A DNA stretch of 64,000 nt from Lentibacillus persicus (GCF_900112705.1 NZ_FOMR01000002.1:186001-250000); one strand, 5' to 3'. Positions 26,130-38,245 are shown, counted from the first letter of the stretch. A program made the numbers and translations. Notes: a model not told the origin generated them from the sequence alone.

Positions 26130-28454
26130 TTACATAAAATCGTATGGCGTCATGTCTTCTTCCTCTATGACTGGCTGTTCGCTTTCATCAACAGTGGTCA
26201 AACGTTCATGGAGCTGTTTCTGAAGTGTTGTATAACGTCTGTTTGAATCAAGGGTCTGGGTCCCCCGCAAAAAGGCTTGATATTGACCGCAGATAATAAG
26301 TGACTTTTTACTTCTGGTTATGGCGGTGTAAAGCAGGTTTTTCTTCAGCATGCGGTTGTAAGCCGAAACCACAGGCAAAATAACAATTGGAAACTCACTC
26401 CCCTGCGACTTGTGAATCGAGATACAATATGCATGTGTGATATTCGCATAATCTTTTCTTTCATAAACAACTTCTTTGCCTTCAAAATCCACTACAAGTT
26501 GTTCGATGTTATCAACGTTCTCATCTTCCTCAAATATAGCAACCACTTTGCCAATATCACCGTTATATATATTATCCTCCGGTTGATTGACAAGTTGCAG
26601 CACCTTATCACCAACACGAAAAACAGCATCTTTCGTTTTTATTTCCCGCTTGGATGGCGATGCAGGGTTTATCAGGGCCTGCAATTGCTGATTAATCATC
26701 GTTATCCCCGCTTCTGAGCGATACATCGGCGCCATAACCTGAATATGTTTTAAATCCACACCTTTCGCCCTTGCTCGTTCAATAACTGTTGTAACTGCTT
26801 CAACTACTTGATGTGTATTGCAATGAATAAAACTAAAATCTTTATCATTTTTTAATGCTTCCTGTTCACACGCATCCTGTTTGATCAGATGAGCCAGTTC
26901 GATTATTTTAGAACCTTCCTTTTGCCGATAGACATCCTGAAGACTGATATAGGGGATCAATTCACTGGCAAGCAAATCCGCCAGTACTTGTCCCGGTCCG
27001 ACCGATGGAAGCTGATCCTCGTCCCCGACCAGCAGTACTTGCATATCGTCGGGAATAGCTTTGAATAAATTATTGGCAAGCCAAATATCAACCATTGAGA
27101 ATTCATCGACGATTAAATACTTTCCTGTCAATTGTTCATGTTCATTTTTCTCAAAGCCATTTTGGCCATCCCATCCTAATAATCGATGTATTGTCACCGC
27201 TGGCAGACCGGTCGACTCGGTCAGCCGTTTAGCTGCTCGTCCGGTAGGTGCTGTTAACGTAAAAGGATAGTCAGAGGAGGAATTGTAGTCAGCCGGGTTT
27301 AAAGAAATATTATGAATTTCAGCATATGCATTCAAGATACCCTTCACTACTGTTGTCTTGCCCGTCCCGGGGCCGCCTGTTAATATCATCAGTTTTGATT
27401 GTAACGCCTTCTGTATCGCTTCAAATTGTTCTTTGCCATAACTGAGAACTTCTTCTTCTTCAATCTCTCCAATGATTTTTAATAACTCCGCGGTCAGTAT
27501 CTCATGTTCAACCGGTTTGGAAATTAACCTTTTAAGGTTTGAAGCGACACCATCCTCAGCGTAATATAGCGACGGCAAGTAGACATTGCCATCCATTAAG
27601 ATAATACTCTTTTCTTTATTTAAGGCTTCAAGACGCTCAATAACCATTTCATTTGTTACCTGCAAATCGGGGTGCAGAAGCAATCGTGAGACCTCCACAG
27701 CACACAATTCAACCGGTAAATACACATGGCCATCCTGAATATTCTTCTGCAAAACGTAAATACACCCAGCGCCGATTCGGCTTGGGTGTGATAACGACAG
27801 ACCATTAGCACGTGCTATTTCATCAGCAGTCTGAAAACCAAATCCTTCAATATCAAAAACGTACTGATAAGGATCTTCCTGCAGTATGCTGATTGCTTCA
27901 TCTTTATACTGTTTATATATCTTTTGAGCCATTTTCAAACCAATTCCATATTTGGATAAATGAACGGCAATGTGCTCAAACCCTTGATTTTCCTTTAAGG
28001 TTTCAACGAGAGACCTGGCTTTTTCCTTCTTTAAACCAGGCACTTGAGACAACACATTTGAATCGTTTAATATTTTGGAAACAGCATTGTCTCCCAGCAC
28101 ATCAACAATTTTTTCAGCTGTCTTCTTTCCGATGCCATAAAACATATCACTGGAGAGATAAGCAATCAGCCCTTCTTTCGTATCAGGAACAACTGTCTCG
28201 TAAGATGTTACTTTGTATTGCAGTCCAAATTTCGCATGCCGCTCCAAAATTCCATAAAAGTTATACGCGGCTGTTTCCTGCAAATCTGAAAAGTAACCTT
28301 TTATAACGATGTCCTTGTTAGAATACTCTTCATTGGTAGCAAGGACTTTAATTTTAGCAATGGAAAAATTCTCCTGCTCATTATGAAAAATTGTGTGCAG
28401 CAGTTCGCCTTTTATATACCCGCTTGTTTGAGGGTTTTGTTCATCCGCAGCCAT
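26130..28454 (-). CDS. recD2: RecD2-type 5'-3' DNA helicase (YrrC)
   Basis: 774 residues. RecD2 has an extended N-terminal region with an OB-like part and helix-hairpin-helix motifs (FYGIGKKTAEKIVDVLGD, SQVPGLKKEKA). The SF1B helicase core follows, with Walker A GGPGTGKTTVVKG near residue 360 and Walker B IVDEFSMVD. Motif III is LLVGDEDQLPSVGPGQ, and motif VI (YTAITRSKKSL) lies near the C terminus. It works without RecBC and affects replication-fork progress and repair. It is followed by a 100-base gap to the small zinc-ribbon gene. Confidence 0.95.
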   Translation of the reverse strand: MAADEQNPQTSGYIKGELLHTIFHNEQENFSIAKIKVLATNEEYSNKDIVIKGYFSDLQETAAYNFYGILERHAKFGLQYKVTSYETVVPDTKEGLIAYLSSDMFYGIGKKTAEKIVDVLGDNAVSKILNDSNVLSQVPGLKKEKARSLVETLKENQGFEHIAVHLSKYGIGLKMAQKIYKQYKDEAISILQEDPYQYVFDIEGFGFQTADEIARANGLSLSHPSRIGAGCIYVLQKNIQDGHVYLPVELCAVEVSRLLLHPDLQVTNEMVIERLEALNKEKSIILMDGNVYLPSLYYAEDGVASNLKRLISKPVEHEILTAELLKIIGEIEEEEVLSYGKEQFEAIQKALQSKLMILTGGPGTGKTTVVKGILNAYAEIHNISLNPADYNSSSDYPFTLTAPTGRAAKRLTESTGLPAVTIHRLLGWDGQNGFEKNEHEQLTGKYLIVDEFSMVDIWLANNLFKAIPDDMQVLLVGDEDQLPSVGPGQVLADLLASELIPYISLQDVYRQKEGSKIIELAHLIKQDACEQEALKNDKDFSFIHCNTHQVVEAVTTVIERARAKGVDLKHIQVMAPMYRSEAGITMINQQLQALINPASPSKREIKTKDAVFRVGDKVLQLVNQPEDNIYNGDIGKVVAIFEEDENVDNIEQLVVDFEGKEVVYERKDYANITHAYCISIHKSQGSEFPIVILPVVSAYNRMLKKNLLYTAITRSKKSLIICGQYQAFLRGTQTLDSNRRYTTLQKQLHERLTTVDESEQPVIEEEDMTPYDFM

Positions 28455-28472
28455 ACGAATAACCTCACGATC

Positions 28473-29141
28473 TTACTTACCTGAATTATTCCATACTTCC
28501 ATGATTTGATCCTTTGCATTCTTTGCCAGAAGATGCTCAGGCTGAATTTCCAGGGCCCTATTGAAATGATTTAATGCCCCCTCAAGGTCCTCTTCATAAA
28601 GGGCTATGACCCCGAGGTTATAGTGAGCATCACTGTGGTCCTGTTCAAGTTCCAATACATTTTGAAAAACAGGTTTGGCATCCTTGATATGCTCGCTTTG
28701 AGCCAAAGACATTCCATATTGAAACAAGAGTTCGGTATTATCCGGCTCCAATTCCGAGGCCCGCATCAGATAAGGGATGGCTAATTTATATTCCTCTTGA
28801 TGGAAAAATGTCATACCGAGCAAATAAAATACGTCCGCTTCTTCGAGGCCAATTTCGATCGCTTTTAAAAAGTTTTGTTGCGCTTTTGAAAAATCCTGTT
28901 TTTCATAATATAGATTACCCAGGCCATAAAAAGCCGTTGCTGCCTGTGAATCCAGTTCAATAGCCCGGCGGTAAAAACGCTCCGCTCGTTCAGTATCATT
29001 AATATGAAGCAATAAATTCCCGAAATTTATATAACCTACCGGGTCTTCAGGATCTGCCTCGATAATGTCGTTAAAAAGTTGTGCCGCTTCTTCATATTTC
29101 TGCTCTTTCATAAGCTGAATTGCCTGCTCATTTTTATTCAT
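28473..29141 (-). CDS. yrrB: YrrB, tetratricopeptide-repeat protein
   Basis: 222 residues made almost wholly of about six TPR units, each with the W/G-Y-A-F-A-P type spacing (for example NFGNLLLHINDTERAERFYR and YGLGNLYYEKQDFSKAQQNF). TPR solenoids bind protein partners; the partner is unknown. No signal peptide is visible, so it is probably cytoplasmic. The gene lies 37 bases after mnmA and 18 before recD2 in the yrrC-yrrB-mnmA-iscS order of Bacillus. Confidence 0.9.
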   Translation of the reverse strand: MNKNEQAIQLMKEQKYEEAAQLFNDIIEADPEDPVGYINFGNLLLHINDTERAERFYRRAIELDSQAATAFYGLGNLYYEKQDFSKAQQNFLKAIEIGLEEADVFYLLGMTFFHQEEYKLAIPYLMRASELEPDNTELLFQYGMSLAQSEHIKDAKPVFQNVLELEQDHSDAHYNLGVIALYEEDLEGALNHFNRALEIQPEHLLAKNAKDQIMEVWNNSGK

Positions 29142-29178
29142 TGTTTCACCTCATCAATCGTTCAACTGCAACATTTTA

Positions 29179-31444
<2,266 letters not shown>

Positions 31445-31524
31445 TTTTACTACCCTTCCCAAATATATACTAAATTGCTGCAGCGTACTCCAGCTGTTTT
31501 AAACAACACTGTTTGCAATACAGC

Positions 31525-31944
31525 TTAGATATAAAACATATAGGCATCTTGTACCTGATCGTTTTCATGCTGCTTCAGATCTTCCAGCGTTGTGGTATCA
31601 AGAACATCTTTAACCGCATCTCTTATTCTTATCCATAATGCCTGTTTTGCAGGCTCTTCATTTTCGATACCTTCCACAGGCGATATAGGCCCTTCAAGCA
31701 CGCGAATAATATCCCCCGCTCGAATGTCCTTTGGCTCTTTCGCCAATATATAGCCACCATAAGCACCACGAACACTTTTAACCAGTCCTGCATTCCGCAA
31801 TGGCGATGCCAGTTGTTCCAAGTAATGCTCGGAAAGTTCTTTTTCACGGGCGATTGTCTTCAGTGACGTCGGGCCGTTCCCATGTTTTCTCGCCAATTCG
31901 AGCATAATCGTAAGCCCATATCTGCCTTTAGTTGAAATTTTCAT
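31525..31944 (-). CDS. cymR: CymR, Rrf2-family regulator of cysteine metabolism
   Basis: 139 residues that follow B. subtilis CymR closely: MKISTKGRYGLTIMLELA, a winged helix-turn-helix (LKTIAREKELSEHYLEQL), RGAYGGYILAK in the wing, and a LEGPISPVEG dimer helix. The protein has no cysteine, so it cannot hold an Fe-S cluster as IscR does. Known members repress cysteine uptake genes together with CysK. It is divergent from rarA and has a hairpin in its leader. Confidence 0.94.
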   Translation of the reverse strand: MKISTKGRYGLTIMLELARKHGNGPTSLKTIAREKELSEHYLEQLASPLRNAGLVKSVRGAYGGYILAKEPKDIRAGDIIRVLEGPISPVEGIENEEPAKQALWIRIRDAVKDVLDTTTLEDLKQHENDQVQDAYMFYI

Positions 31945-31981
31945 TTAAAACACCTCATGATTTTATAAAGTGAAACTTCAA

Positions 31982-32045
31982 TCAGCGGGGTGGTTTTGCC
32001 CGCTGAATGGTAACGTTCTTTATTACAATACAAGATATTATAGCA
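31982..32045 (-). promoter_or_regulatory. cymR promoter (extended -10) and leader hairpin
   Basis: Minus strand TGCTATAAT (32037-32045) is an extended -10 box. About 30 bases downstream, TCAGCGGG and CCCGCTGA (31982-31989, 31999-32006) form a perfect 8-pair hairpin within the expected 5' leader. No T tract follows it, so it is not a plain terminator. Confidence 0.55.
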
Positions 32046-32132
32046 CGAATCACTTGTTTCTTGCATTTTAACACATTCGGGATTACGCTTTTATATAGAC
32101 TGCTTATTATTTTTTTAAAAAGGACGATCAAA

Positions 32133-33410
32133 ATGACTCAGCAACCACTCGCCTATCGCATGAGACCTCAACATATTAATGATATTATCGGCCAGGAGCA
32201 TTTGGTTAATGAAGGGAAAATACTTAATCGAATGATACAGGCTGAACGCCTGTCTTCAATGATTCTGTTCGGTCCTCCCGGTACAGGAAAGACATCCCTT
32301 GCCTACGCACTTGCCAAAAGTCTCGCCATCCCGGTCAAGATGCTTAATGCTGTTGTTAATAAGAAAAGAGACATGGAAATCGTGGTGGAAGAAGCCAAAA
32401 TGACCGGACAAGTCGTCCTTGTACTCGATGAAGTACACAGGTTGGATAAAGCAAAACAGGATTTCCTGCTTCCGCATATCGAAAGTAATCTGCTGACGCT
32501 GATTGGCTGTACGACGAGTAACCCTTATCATTCTATCAACCCGGCCATACGAAGCAGATGTCACCTGTTTGAGCTTCACTCACTAAATATCGACCATATT
32601 AAAAAGGCCGTAAAAAGGGCTGCTAATGATGAGGTGAACGGTGTCGGGTCCAGAAATGTTGACATCACAGATGAGGCACTCGAACATTTAGCATTTGCTG
32701 CAAATGGGGACATGCGGGCTGCTTTGAACGGACTTGAGCTTGCCGTTTCATCTACACCAAAAGATGATCACGGCAAAACTGTTATCACCCTGCAAGCTGC
32801 CGAAGAATGTATGCAGAAGAAAAGCTTTTCCCATGACAAGGACGGTGACGCTCACTACGACGTTTTATCAGCCTTTCAAAAATCGATTCGTGGCAGTGAC
32901 GTTAACGCAGCTTTACATTATCTTGGAAGACTGATCGAAGCAGGCGACCTTGACAGTATTGCCCGGCGTATGATCGTATGTGCCTATGAAGATATAGGTC
33001 TCGCCAATCCCCAAGCAGGACCGAGAGCCGTATCTGCTGTACAGGCAGCAGAGCGTCTTGGCTTTCCCGAAGCACGTATCCCGTTAGCCAATGCGATTGT
33101 CGAGCTGGCACTTTCACCGAAATCCAACACAGCTTATAAGGCACTCGACGAGGCACTTGCAGACATACGAACTGGAATGAGCGGAGACGTTCCTGCCCAT
33201 TTAAAGGACACACATTACCAAGGCGCCCAACAAATGGGACGGGGCATTGAGTATAAATATCCGCATAATTATGAAAACAGCTGGGTCAACCAGCAGTACT
33301 TACCTGATAAAATTAAAAATAAAGATTACTATAAACCTAAAGACAGCGGCAAGTTTGAAAAGCAGCTGAAAAATGTCCATGAGAATATCCAATCTAAAAA
33401 ACAATACTAG
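32133..33410 (+). CDS. rarA: RarA/MgsA, clamp-loader-like replication recovery ATPase
   Basis: 425 residues. AAA+ ATPase of the RarA/WRNIP1 family, acting at stalled replication forks. Walker A GPPGTGKTSLAYAL lies near residue 48, Walker B VLDEVHRLDK near 100, sensor 1 is GCTTSNP, and the C-terminal tetramerisation region includes KDTHYQGAQQMGRGIEYKYPH. The ATG at 32133 follows AAAAGGACGATC; in-frame upstream codons back to 32007 have no ribosome site and encode a hydrophobic stretch not seen in the family. Confidence 0.95.
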   Translation: MTQQPLAYRMRPQHINDIIGQEHLVNEGKILNRMIQAERLSSMILFGPPGTGKTSLAYALAKSLAIPVKMLNAVVNKKRDMEIVVEEAKMTGQVVLVLDEVHRLDKAKQDFLLPHIESNLLTLIGCTTSNPYHSINPAIRSRCHLFELHSLNIDHIKKAVKRAANDEVNGVGSRNVDITDEALEHLAFAANGDMRAALNGLELAVSSTPKDDHGKTVITLQAAEECMQKKSFSHDKDGDAHYDVLSAFQKSIRGSDVNAALHYLGRLIEAGDLDSIARRMIVCAYEDIGLANPQAGPRAVSAVQAAERLGFPEARIPLANAIVELALSPKSNTAYKALDEALADIRTGMSGDVPAHLKDTHYQGAQQMGRGIEYKYPHNYENSWVNQQYLPDKIKNKDYYKPKDSGKFEKQLKNVHENIQSKKQY

Positions 33411-33503
33411 ATTTTAGAAGTATAATTCCTTTTTCAAGCGGTCACACTAAACATTAAAGGAAAAAATCTATGAGTACCGTTATTGAAAAAGGAGTTGACT
33501 ATA

Positions 33504-34166
33504 TTGGCTAAAGTAAGACAAGATGCCTGGAGCCATGAGGATGATTTATTACTTGCAGAAACCGTGCTGCGGCACATCAGAGAAGGCAGCACACAACTGC
33601 ATGCATTTGAAGAAGTAGGCGATAAGCTGAACCGCACTTCCGCCGCATGCGGTTTCCGCTGGAATGCCGAAGTGCGAAACAAATACAACGATGCGATAGA
33701 ACTTGCAAAGCGACAACGAAAAGAGAAAAAACGCGCGGAAGCCAAAGAAGCTAAGCAACCTGTTATTGCAATCCCGGAAACTAAAAATATCAATAATGAG
33801 GCAACGGGCGCTGATACATCATATAATGAACCACCACAAACATTGACCATTGATTCTGTCATTCAATTTCTGAAACAGTTGAAAAAAGACTATCAGGCTT
33901 CCAATCAATCAAAACAATCACTGGAACAAATGAACCGTGAAAATGAACAACTGAAGCGTCAGGTTAATGAATTAGAGAACAATTTGCAACAGACGGCAAA
34001 AAAGCTGGAGACAGTCCAGGAAGATTATCAAGTGTTCATGCAAATTATGGATAGAGCACGCAAGATGACTGTATTTGATGATAAGGATACATTACAGGCG
34101 CCATCATTTAGAATGGATAAAAATGGGAATTTGCAGCAAGTTGCTGATGGGCCTTCCAATCAATGA
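33504..34166 (+). CDS. RsfA-family prespore transcription factor-like protein
   Basis: 220 residues from a TTG at 33504, nine bases after AAAGGAG. The N-terminal Myb/SANT-like domain (RQDAWSHEDDLLLAETVLRH, AFEEVGDKLNRTSAACGFRW) is the hallmark of the RsfA family. A Lys/Ala-rich stretch and a long coiled coil (about 110-175) follow. RsfA of B. subtilis modulates sigma-F dependent genes in the forespore; several paralogues exist (such as YlbO), so I give no symbol. It occupies the place where B. subtilis has tcdA (yrvM). Confidence 0.8.
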   Translation: MAKVRQDAWSHEDDLLLAETVLRHIREGSTQLHAFEEVGDKLNRTSAACGFRWNAEVRNKYNDAIELAKRQRKEKKRAEAKEAKQPVIAIPETKNINNEATGADTSYNEPPQTLTIDSVIQFLKQLKKDYQASNQSKQSLEQMNRENEQLKRQVNELENNLQQTAKKLETVQEDYQVFMQIMDRARKMTVFDDKDTLQAPSFRMDKNGNLQQVADGPSNQ

Positions 34167-34181
34167 TTGTTTTTAAAAGAT

Positions 34182-34216
34182 AAATTGAGCGGAACCTTTG
34201 GCTCCGCTCAATTTTA
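34182..34216. terminator. Bidirectional terminator between the rsfA-like gene and 6S RNA
   Basis: AAATTGAGCGGA and TCCGCTCAATTT form a 12-pair stem, with T-rich tails on both strands. It can end the plus-strand gene and the 6S RNA transcript. Confidence 0.8.
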
Positions 34217-34236
34217 TTTGCAATGTTAGTTATGTA

Positions 34237-34430
34237 TCCATCAATCCCAATTGTGCCGTCTGTTTTGCTGTTTTGATCCCGCTCCAGGCAGGTGGGTGCC
34301 CTGTTCCATATACTGTTGTGCTTCCCCTTTTCCAAGGCTTGCACGCAATATGAAAACCTATTCAGGCTCCCAAATATATAAGTGTTCGGTCAAAACGAAT
34401 GTAGCAGACGTACACATCAGGATTGATTGG
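34237..34430 (-). ncRNA. bsrA: 6S RNA (6S-1/BsrA type)
   Basis: About 195 nt, minus strand. The long-hairpin shape of 6S RNA can be built by hand: ATCAATCC/GGATTGAT (34420-34427 with 34240-34247), TGTG/CACA (34413-34416 with 34252-34255), GTCTG/CAGAC (34405-34409 with 34258-34262) and TTTTGA/TCAAAA (34390-34395 with 34271-34276). These close a large central bubble. GGAACAGGGCACCC and CCTGG resemble the B. subtilis 6S-1 terminal arm. B. subtilis also has 6S-1 beside aspS. 6S RNA binds the sigma-A polymerase. Ends are approximate. The 385-base gap 34167-34551 otherwise holds only the terminator and a possible promoter. Confidence 0.85.
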
Positions 34431-34468
34431 TGTTTTTGATTTCTTCTAGTCTGTATGATTATGTTACC

Positions 34469-34500
34469 ACACACACATCGATTTATCAATAATTACTTTA
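34469..34500 (-). promoter_or_regulatory. Possible 6S RNA promoter
   Basis: Minus strand TTGATA and TAACAT stand 17 bases apart, about 40 bases before the outer 6S stem. If real, the RNA would carry a 5' extension that is trimmed. Confidence 0.35.
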
Positions 34501-34551
34501 ACAAAAAATGCATTCTGATTGTAACAAATTTAGAACAAGTGATTACTAGGC

Positions 34552-36318
34552 TCACTCTTTATGATTGATATGAATAGACAGTTCATTCAGCTGTTCATCG
34601 CTGACCGTATTTGGTGCATCTGTCAGCAAATCTGAAGCAGAGGCAGTTTTTGGAAATAGAATTGTATCTCTCAGATTCGATCTGCCAGCAAGAAGCATCA
34701 CAAGTCTGTCAAGCCCCAATGCTATTCCGCCATGCGGCGGCGTACCGTATTGCAATGCCTCCAGTAAAAATCCAAATTGATCTTCTGCTGCTTCATCAGA
34801 AAACCCGAGCACTTTAAACATTTTATCCTGCGTTTCTTTTCGATGGATACGAAGTGACCCGCCGCCAAGTTCATAACCGTTTAACACAAGGTCATAAGCA
34901 TTGGCATGAACATTTTCAGGTTCGGTATCCAGTTTACTCATGTCCGCTTCAACAGGCATTGTAAAAGGATGATGCGCGGCAAAATACCTTTCAAAGTCTT
35001 CATCATATTCCAATAATGGCCAATCCGTAATCCAGAGAAAGTTAAATTTGCTTTCATCAATTAAATCCAGTTCTTTGCCTAACTTGAGCCGTAATGCTCC
35101 TAAACTGTCATAAACAATGTCTGTTTTATCGGCACCAAATAACAGCAGGTCACCATTCCCGGCTTCAGCTTTTTTGACAAGACCGTCTTTTTCCTCATCG
35201 GTGAGAAACTTAGCAATTGGCCCTTTAACTTCATCATCCTCAATCTTTAACCATGCCAATCCTTTAGCACCATAAACTTTTACGAATTCGGTCAGTTTGT
35301 CAATCTCTTTTCGGGAGTAATTTGATGCCTGTCCTTTAACATTTAACAGGCAAACTTTTCCGCCTTCATCAAGCGCGCCCTTGAAAACCTTAAAAGAGGA
35401 GTTTGCCAGAACATCTGAAACATGAATCAGTTCCATCCCAAACCTTGTATCTGGTTTATCCGAGCCAAATCGTGCCATTGCTTCGTCATATGGCATTCTT
35501 GGCAATGGCAAAGCAATATCAATATCTTTAACTTCTTTCACAACATGTTTCATCATATTCTCGGTCATATCCATTATCTCATCACTTGTCATGAAGGATG
35601 TTTCAATATCGACTTGTGTAAATTCCGGTTGACGGTCAGCACGCAGGTCCTCGTCGCGAAAACAACGGGCAATTTGATAATATTTTTCAAAACCGCTCAT
35701 CATTATCAACTGTTTAAACAATTGAGGCGATTGAGGCAGAGCGTAAAATTCACCCTCATGTACGCGGCTCGGCACCAAATAGTCCCGCGCTCCCTCGGGA
35801 GTACTTTTAGTCAGAATCGGTGTTTCCATTTCCAGAAAGCCATCATCGTTTAAAAAGTCTCGTATCGCCTGAGTCGTTTTATGACGCATTTTAAATGTTT
35901 CCTGCAAAGTGTTGCGCCGAAGATCTATATAGCGGTATTTCAAGCGCAAATCTTCAGCAACATCGGTTTCCTCCTGGATGAGAAATGGCGGTGTTTTAGC
36001 TTTGTTCAGCACTGTAAGCTCTGTAGCCATCACTTCGATTTTTCCTGTCTCCATTACCGGGTTAACTGTGTCTGCCGCCCGCTCAACGACAGTACCCTTT
36101 ATTTCAAGAACATATTCTGTCCTGACCGCTTCTGCTGTCTCCAAAGCAGCCTGGGAATGATCCGGGTTGAAAACAACCTGAACCAATCCGGATTTATCAC
36201 GCAAATCGATAAAAATCAATCCGCCCAAATCACGTCTCTTCTGTACCCAGCCCTTAAGTAAAACAGGCTGATCAACATTGTCTAAACCCAACGTGCCTGC
36301 TAATGTTCGTTCACTCAT
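34552..36318 (-). CDS. aspS: Aspartyl-tRNA synthetase
   Basis: 588 residues, the bacterial-type enzyme. An N-terminal OB-fold anticodon domain ([23 protein letters not shown]) leads into class II motif 1-2 (RYRYIDLRR-like [47 protein letters not shown]). A GAD insertion domain and motif 3 ([16 protein letters not shown]) follow. The ATG at 36318 has AGGAGG eight bases upstream and lies in the end of hisS. It is co-transcribed with hisS behind one T-box. Confidence 0.96.
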   Translation of the reverse strand: MSERTLAGTLGLDNVDQPVLLKGWVQKRRDLGGLIFIDLRDKSGLVQVVFNPDHSQAALETAEAVRTEYVLEIKGTVVERAADTVNPVMETGKIEVMATELTVLNKAKTPPFLIQEETDVAEDLRLKYRYIDLRRNTLQETFKMRHKTTQAIRDFLNDDGFLEMETPILTKSTPEGARDYLVPSRVHEGEFYALPQSPQLFKQLIMMSGFEKYYQIARCFRDEDLRADRQPEFTQVDIETSFMTSDEIMDMTENMMKHVVKEVKDIDIALPLPRMPYDEAMARFGSDKPDTRFGMELIHVSDVLANSSFKVFKGALDEGGKVCLLNVKGQASNYSRKEIDKLTEFVKVYGAKGLAWLKIEDDEVKGPIAKFLTDEEKDGLVKKAEAGNGDLLLFGADKTDIVYDSLGALRLKLGKELDLIDESKFNFLWITDWPLLEYDEDFERYFAAHHPFTMPVEADMSKLDTEPENVHANAYDLVLNGYELGGGSLRIHRKETQDKMFKVLGFSDEAAEDQFGFLLEALQYGTPPHGGIALGLDRLVMLLAGRSNLRDTILFPKTASASDLLTDAPNTVSDEQLNELSIHINHKE

Positions 36319-37600
36319 TATCATTTCCTCCTGACAACTTCCCTTTCAAATAGGTCACTAATTGTGGGAATGCGACTTCATCCTGATTCCCTGTTGCCAT
36401 TTCTTTAACATTGATGCTTTGCTGATTGAGTTCATTTTCTCCCAACACAAGAACGTATTTAGCCTGATAACGATCTGCAGCCTTAAATTGTGCTTTCGTT
36501 TTCCGGCCCTGATAATCTCTGTCAGCCTGAATACCGCTGTTGCGAAGTTCATGGATAAGCTTGACAGAATGCTTATTTGCTTCATCTCCTACAGTAACGA
36601 TAAAACAGTCAAGGTCCTGTGAGGCAGGTATCTTAACATCTTCTGCTTCCAACGCCATCAACAAACGCTCGAGTCCCATACCAAAGCCAATCCCGGGTGT
36701 GTCAGGTCCGCCAAGCTCTTCAATCAGCCCGTTGTAGCGTCCTCCGCCGGCAAGTGTCGTAATCGCCCCGAAACCTTCTGCCTCACTCATTATTTCGAAT
36801 GCAGTGTGGTTATAATAATCAAGTCCCCTTACGAGATTCGGATCGACTTCATAATCGATTCCCATCAGTTCCAGATACGTTCTGACTTTATCAAAATAGT
36901 CGATTGAATAATCGTTTAAATACTCGAGGATGGAAGGCGCTGTTTTCATAGCCGGATGGTCCCGGTCTGTCTTACAATCGAGAATACGCATTGGATTTTG
37001 CACAAGACGGGTTTGGCAGTCACTGCACAATTCATCTTTGTGCGGAGTGAAATGATTAATCAGTGCCTGGCGATGATTCTCACGGCTTTCCTTATCACCA
37101 AGTGAATTGATAACAAGTTTCAATGACGTGAGACCGAGTTCACGGTAGACGGACATAGCCAAATCTATTACTTCCGCATCTACAGCCGGGTCGGAGCTGC
37201 CCATCGCCTCAACACCAAATTGATTCAGTTGCCGCATTCTTCCCTTTTGCGGGCGTTCATACCGAAACATCTGTGCAAAATAGTACAATTTAACAGGCTG
37301 ACTTGCATTGCCATGCATCTTATGTTCAACAAATGAACGTACAACCGAAGCTGTACCCTCCGGTCTTAAAGTCAGGCTTCTTCCGCCGCGGTCTTCAAAG
37401 GTATACATCTCTTTCTGTACGATGTCGGTTGAATCACCTACGCCGCGCTGAAAAACCTCGGTATGTTCAAAGAGCGGTGTCCGTATTTCATTAAAATGAT
37501 ACCTTCTGCACACATCTTTAATTTTATTTTCAATGAACTGCCATTTTGCTGCTTCCTCAGGTAAAATATCAACTGTGCCCCGTGGAGCTTTCATACTCAT
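36311..37600 (-). CDS. hisS: Histidyl-tRNA synthetase
   Basis: 429 residues. Class II core: motif 2 ([19 protein letters not shown]), the histidine-A signature [14 protein letters not shown] near residue 260 and [14 protein letters not shown], then the C-terminal anticodon domain. I chose the ATG at 37600 (MSMKAPRGT), eight bases after AGGGGGT; the open frame extends to 37648 without a ribosome site. It overlaps the aspS start by 8 bases. Confidence 0.96.
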   Translation of the reverse strand: MSMKAPRGTVDILPEEAAKWQFIENKIKDVCRRYHFNEIRTPLFEHTEVFQRGVGDSTDIVQKEMYTFEDRGGRSLTLRPEGTASVVRSFVEHKMHGNASQPVKLYYFAQMFRYERPQKGRMRQLNQFGVEAMGSSDPAVDAEVIDLAMSVYRELGLTSLKLVINSLGDKESRENHRQALINHFTPHKDELCSDCQTRLVQNPMRILDCKTDRDHPAMKTAPSILEYLNDYSIDYFDKVRTYLELMGIDYEVDPNLVRGLDYYNHTAFEIMSEAEGFGAITTLAGGGRYNGLIEELGGPDTPGIGFGMGLERLLMALEAEDVKIPASQDLDCFIVTVGDEANKHSVKLIHELRNSGIQADRDYQGRKTKAQFKAADRYQAKYVLVLGENELNQQSINVKEMATGNQDEVAFPQLVTYLKGKLSGGNDNE

Positions 37601-37694
37601 TATTAAGTACCCCCTATTCAATTTACATATAAGAAATGCCAGGCGCATGTGCCAAAGCCGTTCCTATAAGGTTGTCCGCATTTACAATTTTTGA

Positions 37695-38030
37695 CGTTAC
37701 AAAAAACTCCCGTCCCTTATATAATAAGGGACGGGAGTTTACCCGCGTTGCCACCCTGGTTGATGTATTATAAAACATCCGCTCTGCACAGTTAACGCCT
37801 GCAAGACGTCCATACCTACTAAAATCCACCGGAAAGAAGAAGCTGATCGCTTGTTTAACCCTATATCAACATGCTTTCCACTATCTGCTTTCACGCCTCT
37901 GTTCAGTACAGAACCTGGGGAATGTCGTTCATCAGAGCTTATGTGAAAATGTTTCCAGCCCGTGACATTTTCTCTCTGGTCATAAGTAATCTGACTACTG
38001 TTTCCTTCAATGGTTTTTATGCCTATCGTA
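37695..38030 (-). promoter_or_regulatory. T-box leader of hisS-aspS, apparently aspartate-specific
   Basis: The T-box AGGGTGGCAACGCGGGT lies at 37741-37756 (minus). It is followed by a near-perfect terminator (AACTCCCGTCCCTTAT and its complement, 37705-37739) and six T residues. GAACGACA at 37923-37930 offers a GAC (Asp) specifier, and the TGGC of the T-box fits a tRNA with discriminator G, as in tRNA-Asp. This explains the 468-base gap 37601-38068. Confidence 0.9.
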
Positions 38031-38068
38031 TTGAATGATTACTATCATAAAGTTTTCCAGGTTTGTTG

Positions 38069-38245
38069 TCAAGTACGCATTATTTTTTTCTTCAGTCGAT
38101 TAACTTCACTAAGTGAAACACCTAATTCTTCAGCTATTTCTATATGATTAAACTGGTCATCCAATTCTGCAAAACGATGAAAATCAACACCGAAAATATC
38201 TTTATCTGTGCTGGAACGCCATTGTTTCTCGTTCATACGCATCAT
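38069..38245 (-). CDS. Small HTH protein (YrzK position)
   Basis: 58 codons between hisS and the amidase gene, starting at tandem ATGs (38245, 38242) 5-8 bases after AAGGAGG. The C-terminal half (HIEIAEELGVSLSEVNRLKKK) reads as a helix-turn-helix of the sigma region 4 or small regulator kind. B. subtilis has a small gene, yrzK, at this place; I think this is its counterpart but cannot align it from memory. The strong ribosome site and HTH pattern support a real gene, but the function is unknown. Confidence 0.75.
   Translation of the reverse strand: MMRMNEKQWRSSTDKDIFGVDFHRFAELDDQFNHIEIAEELGVSLSEVNRLKKKIMRT

Noticed and set aside
34251-34439. 62-codon open frame on the plus strand
   Set aside because: It lies opposite the 6S RNA, lacks a ribosome site and contains many cysteines without pattern.
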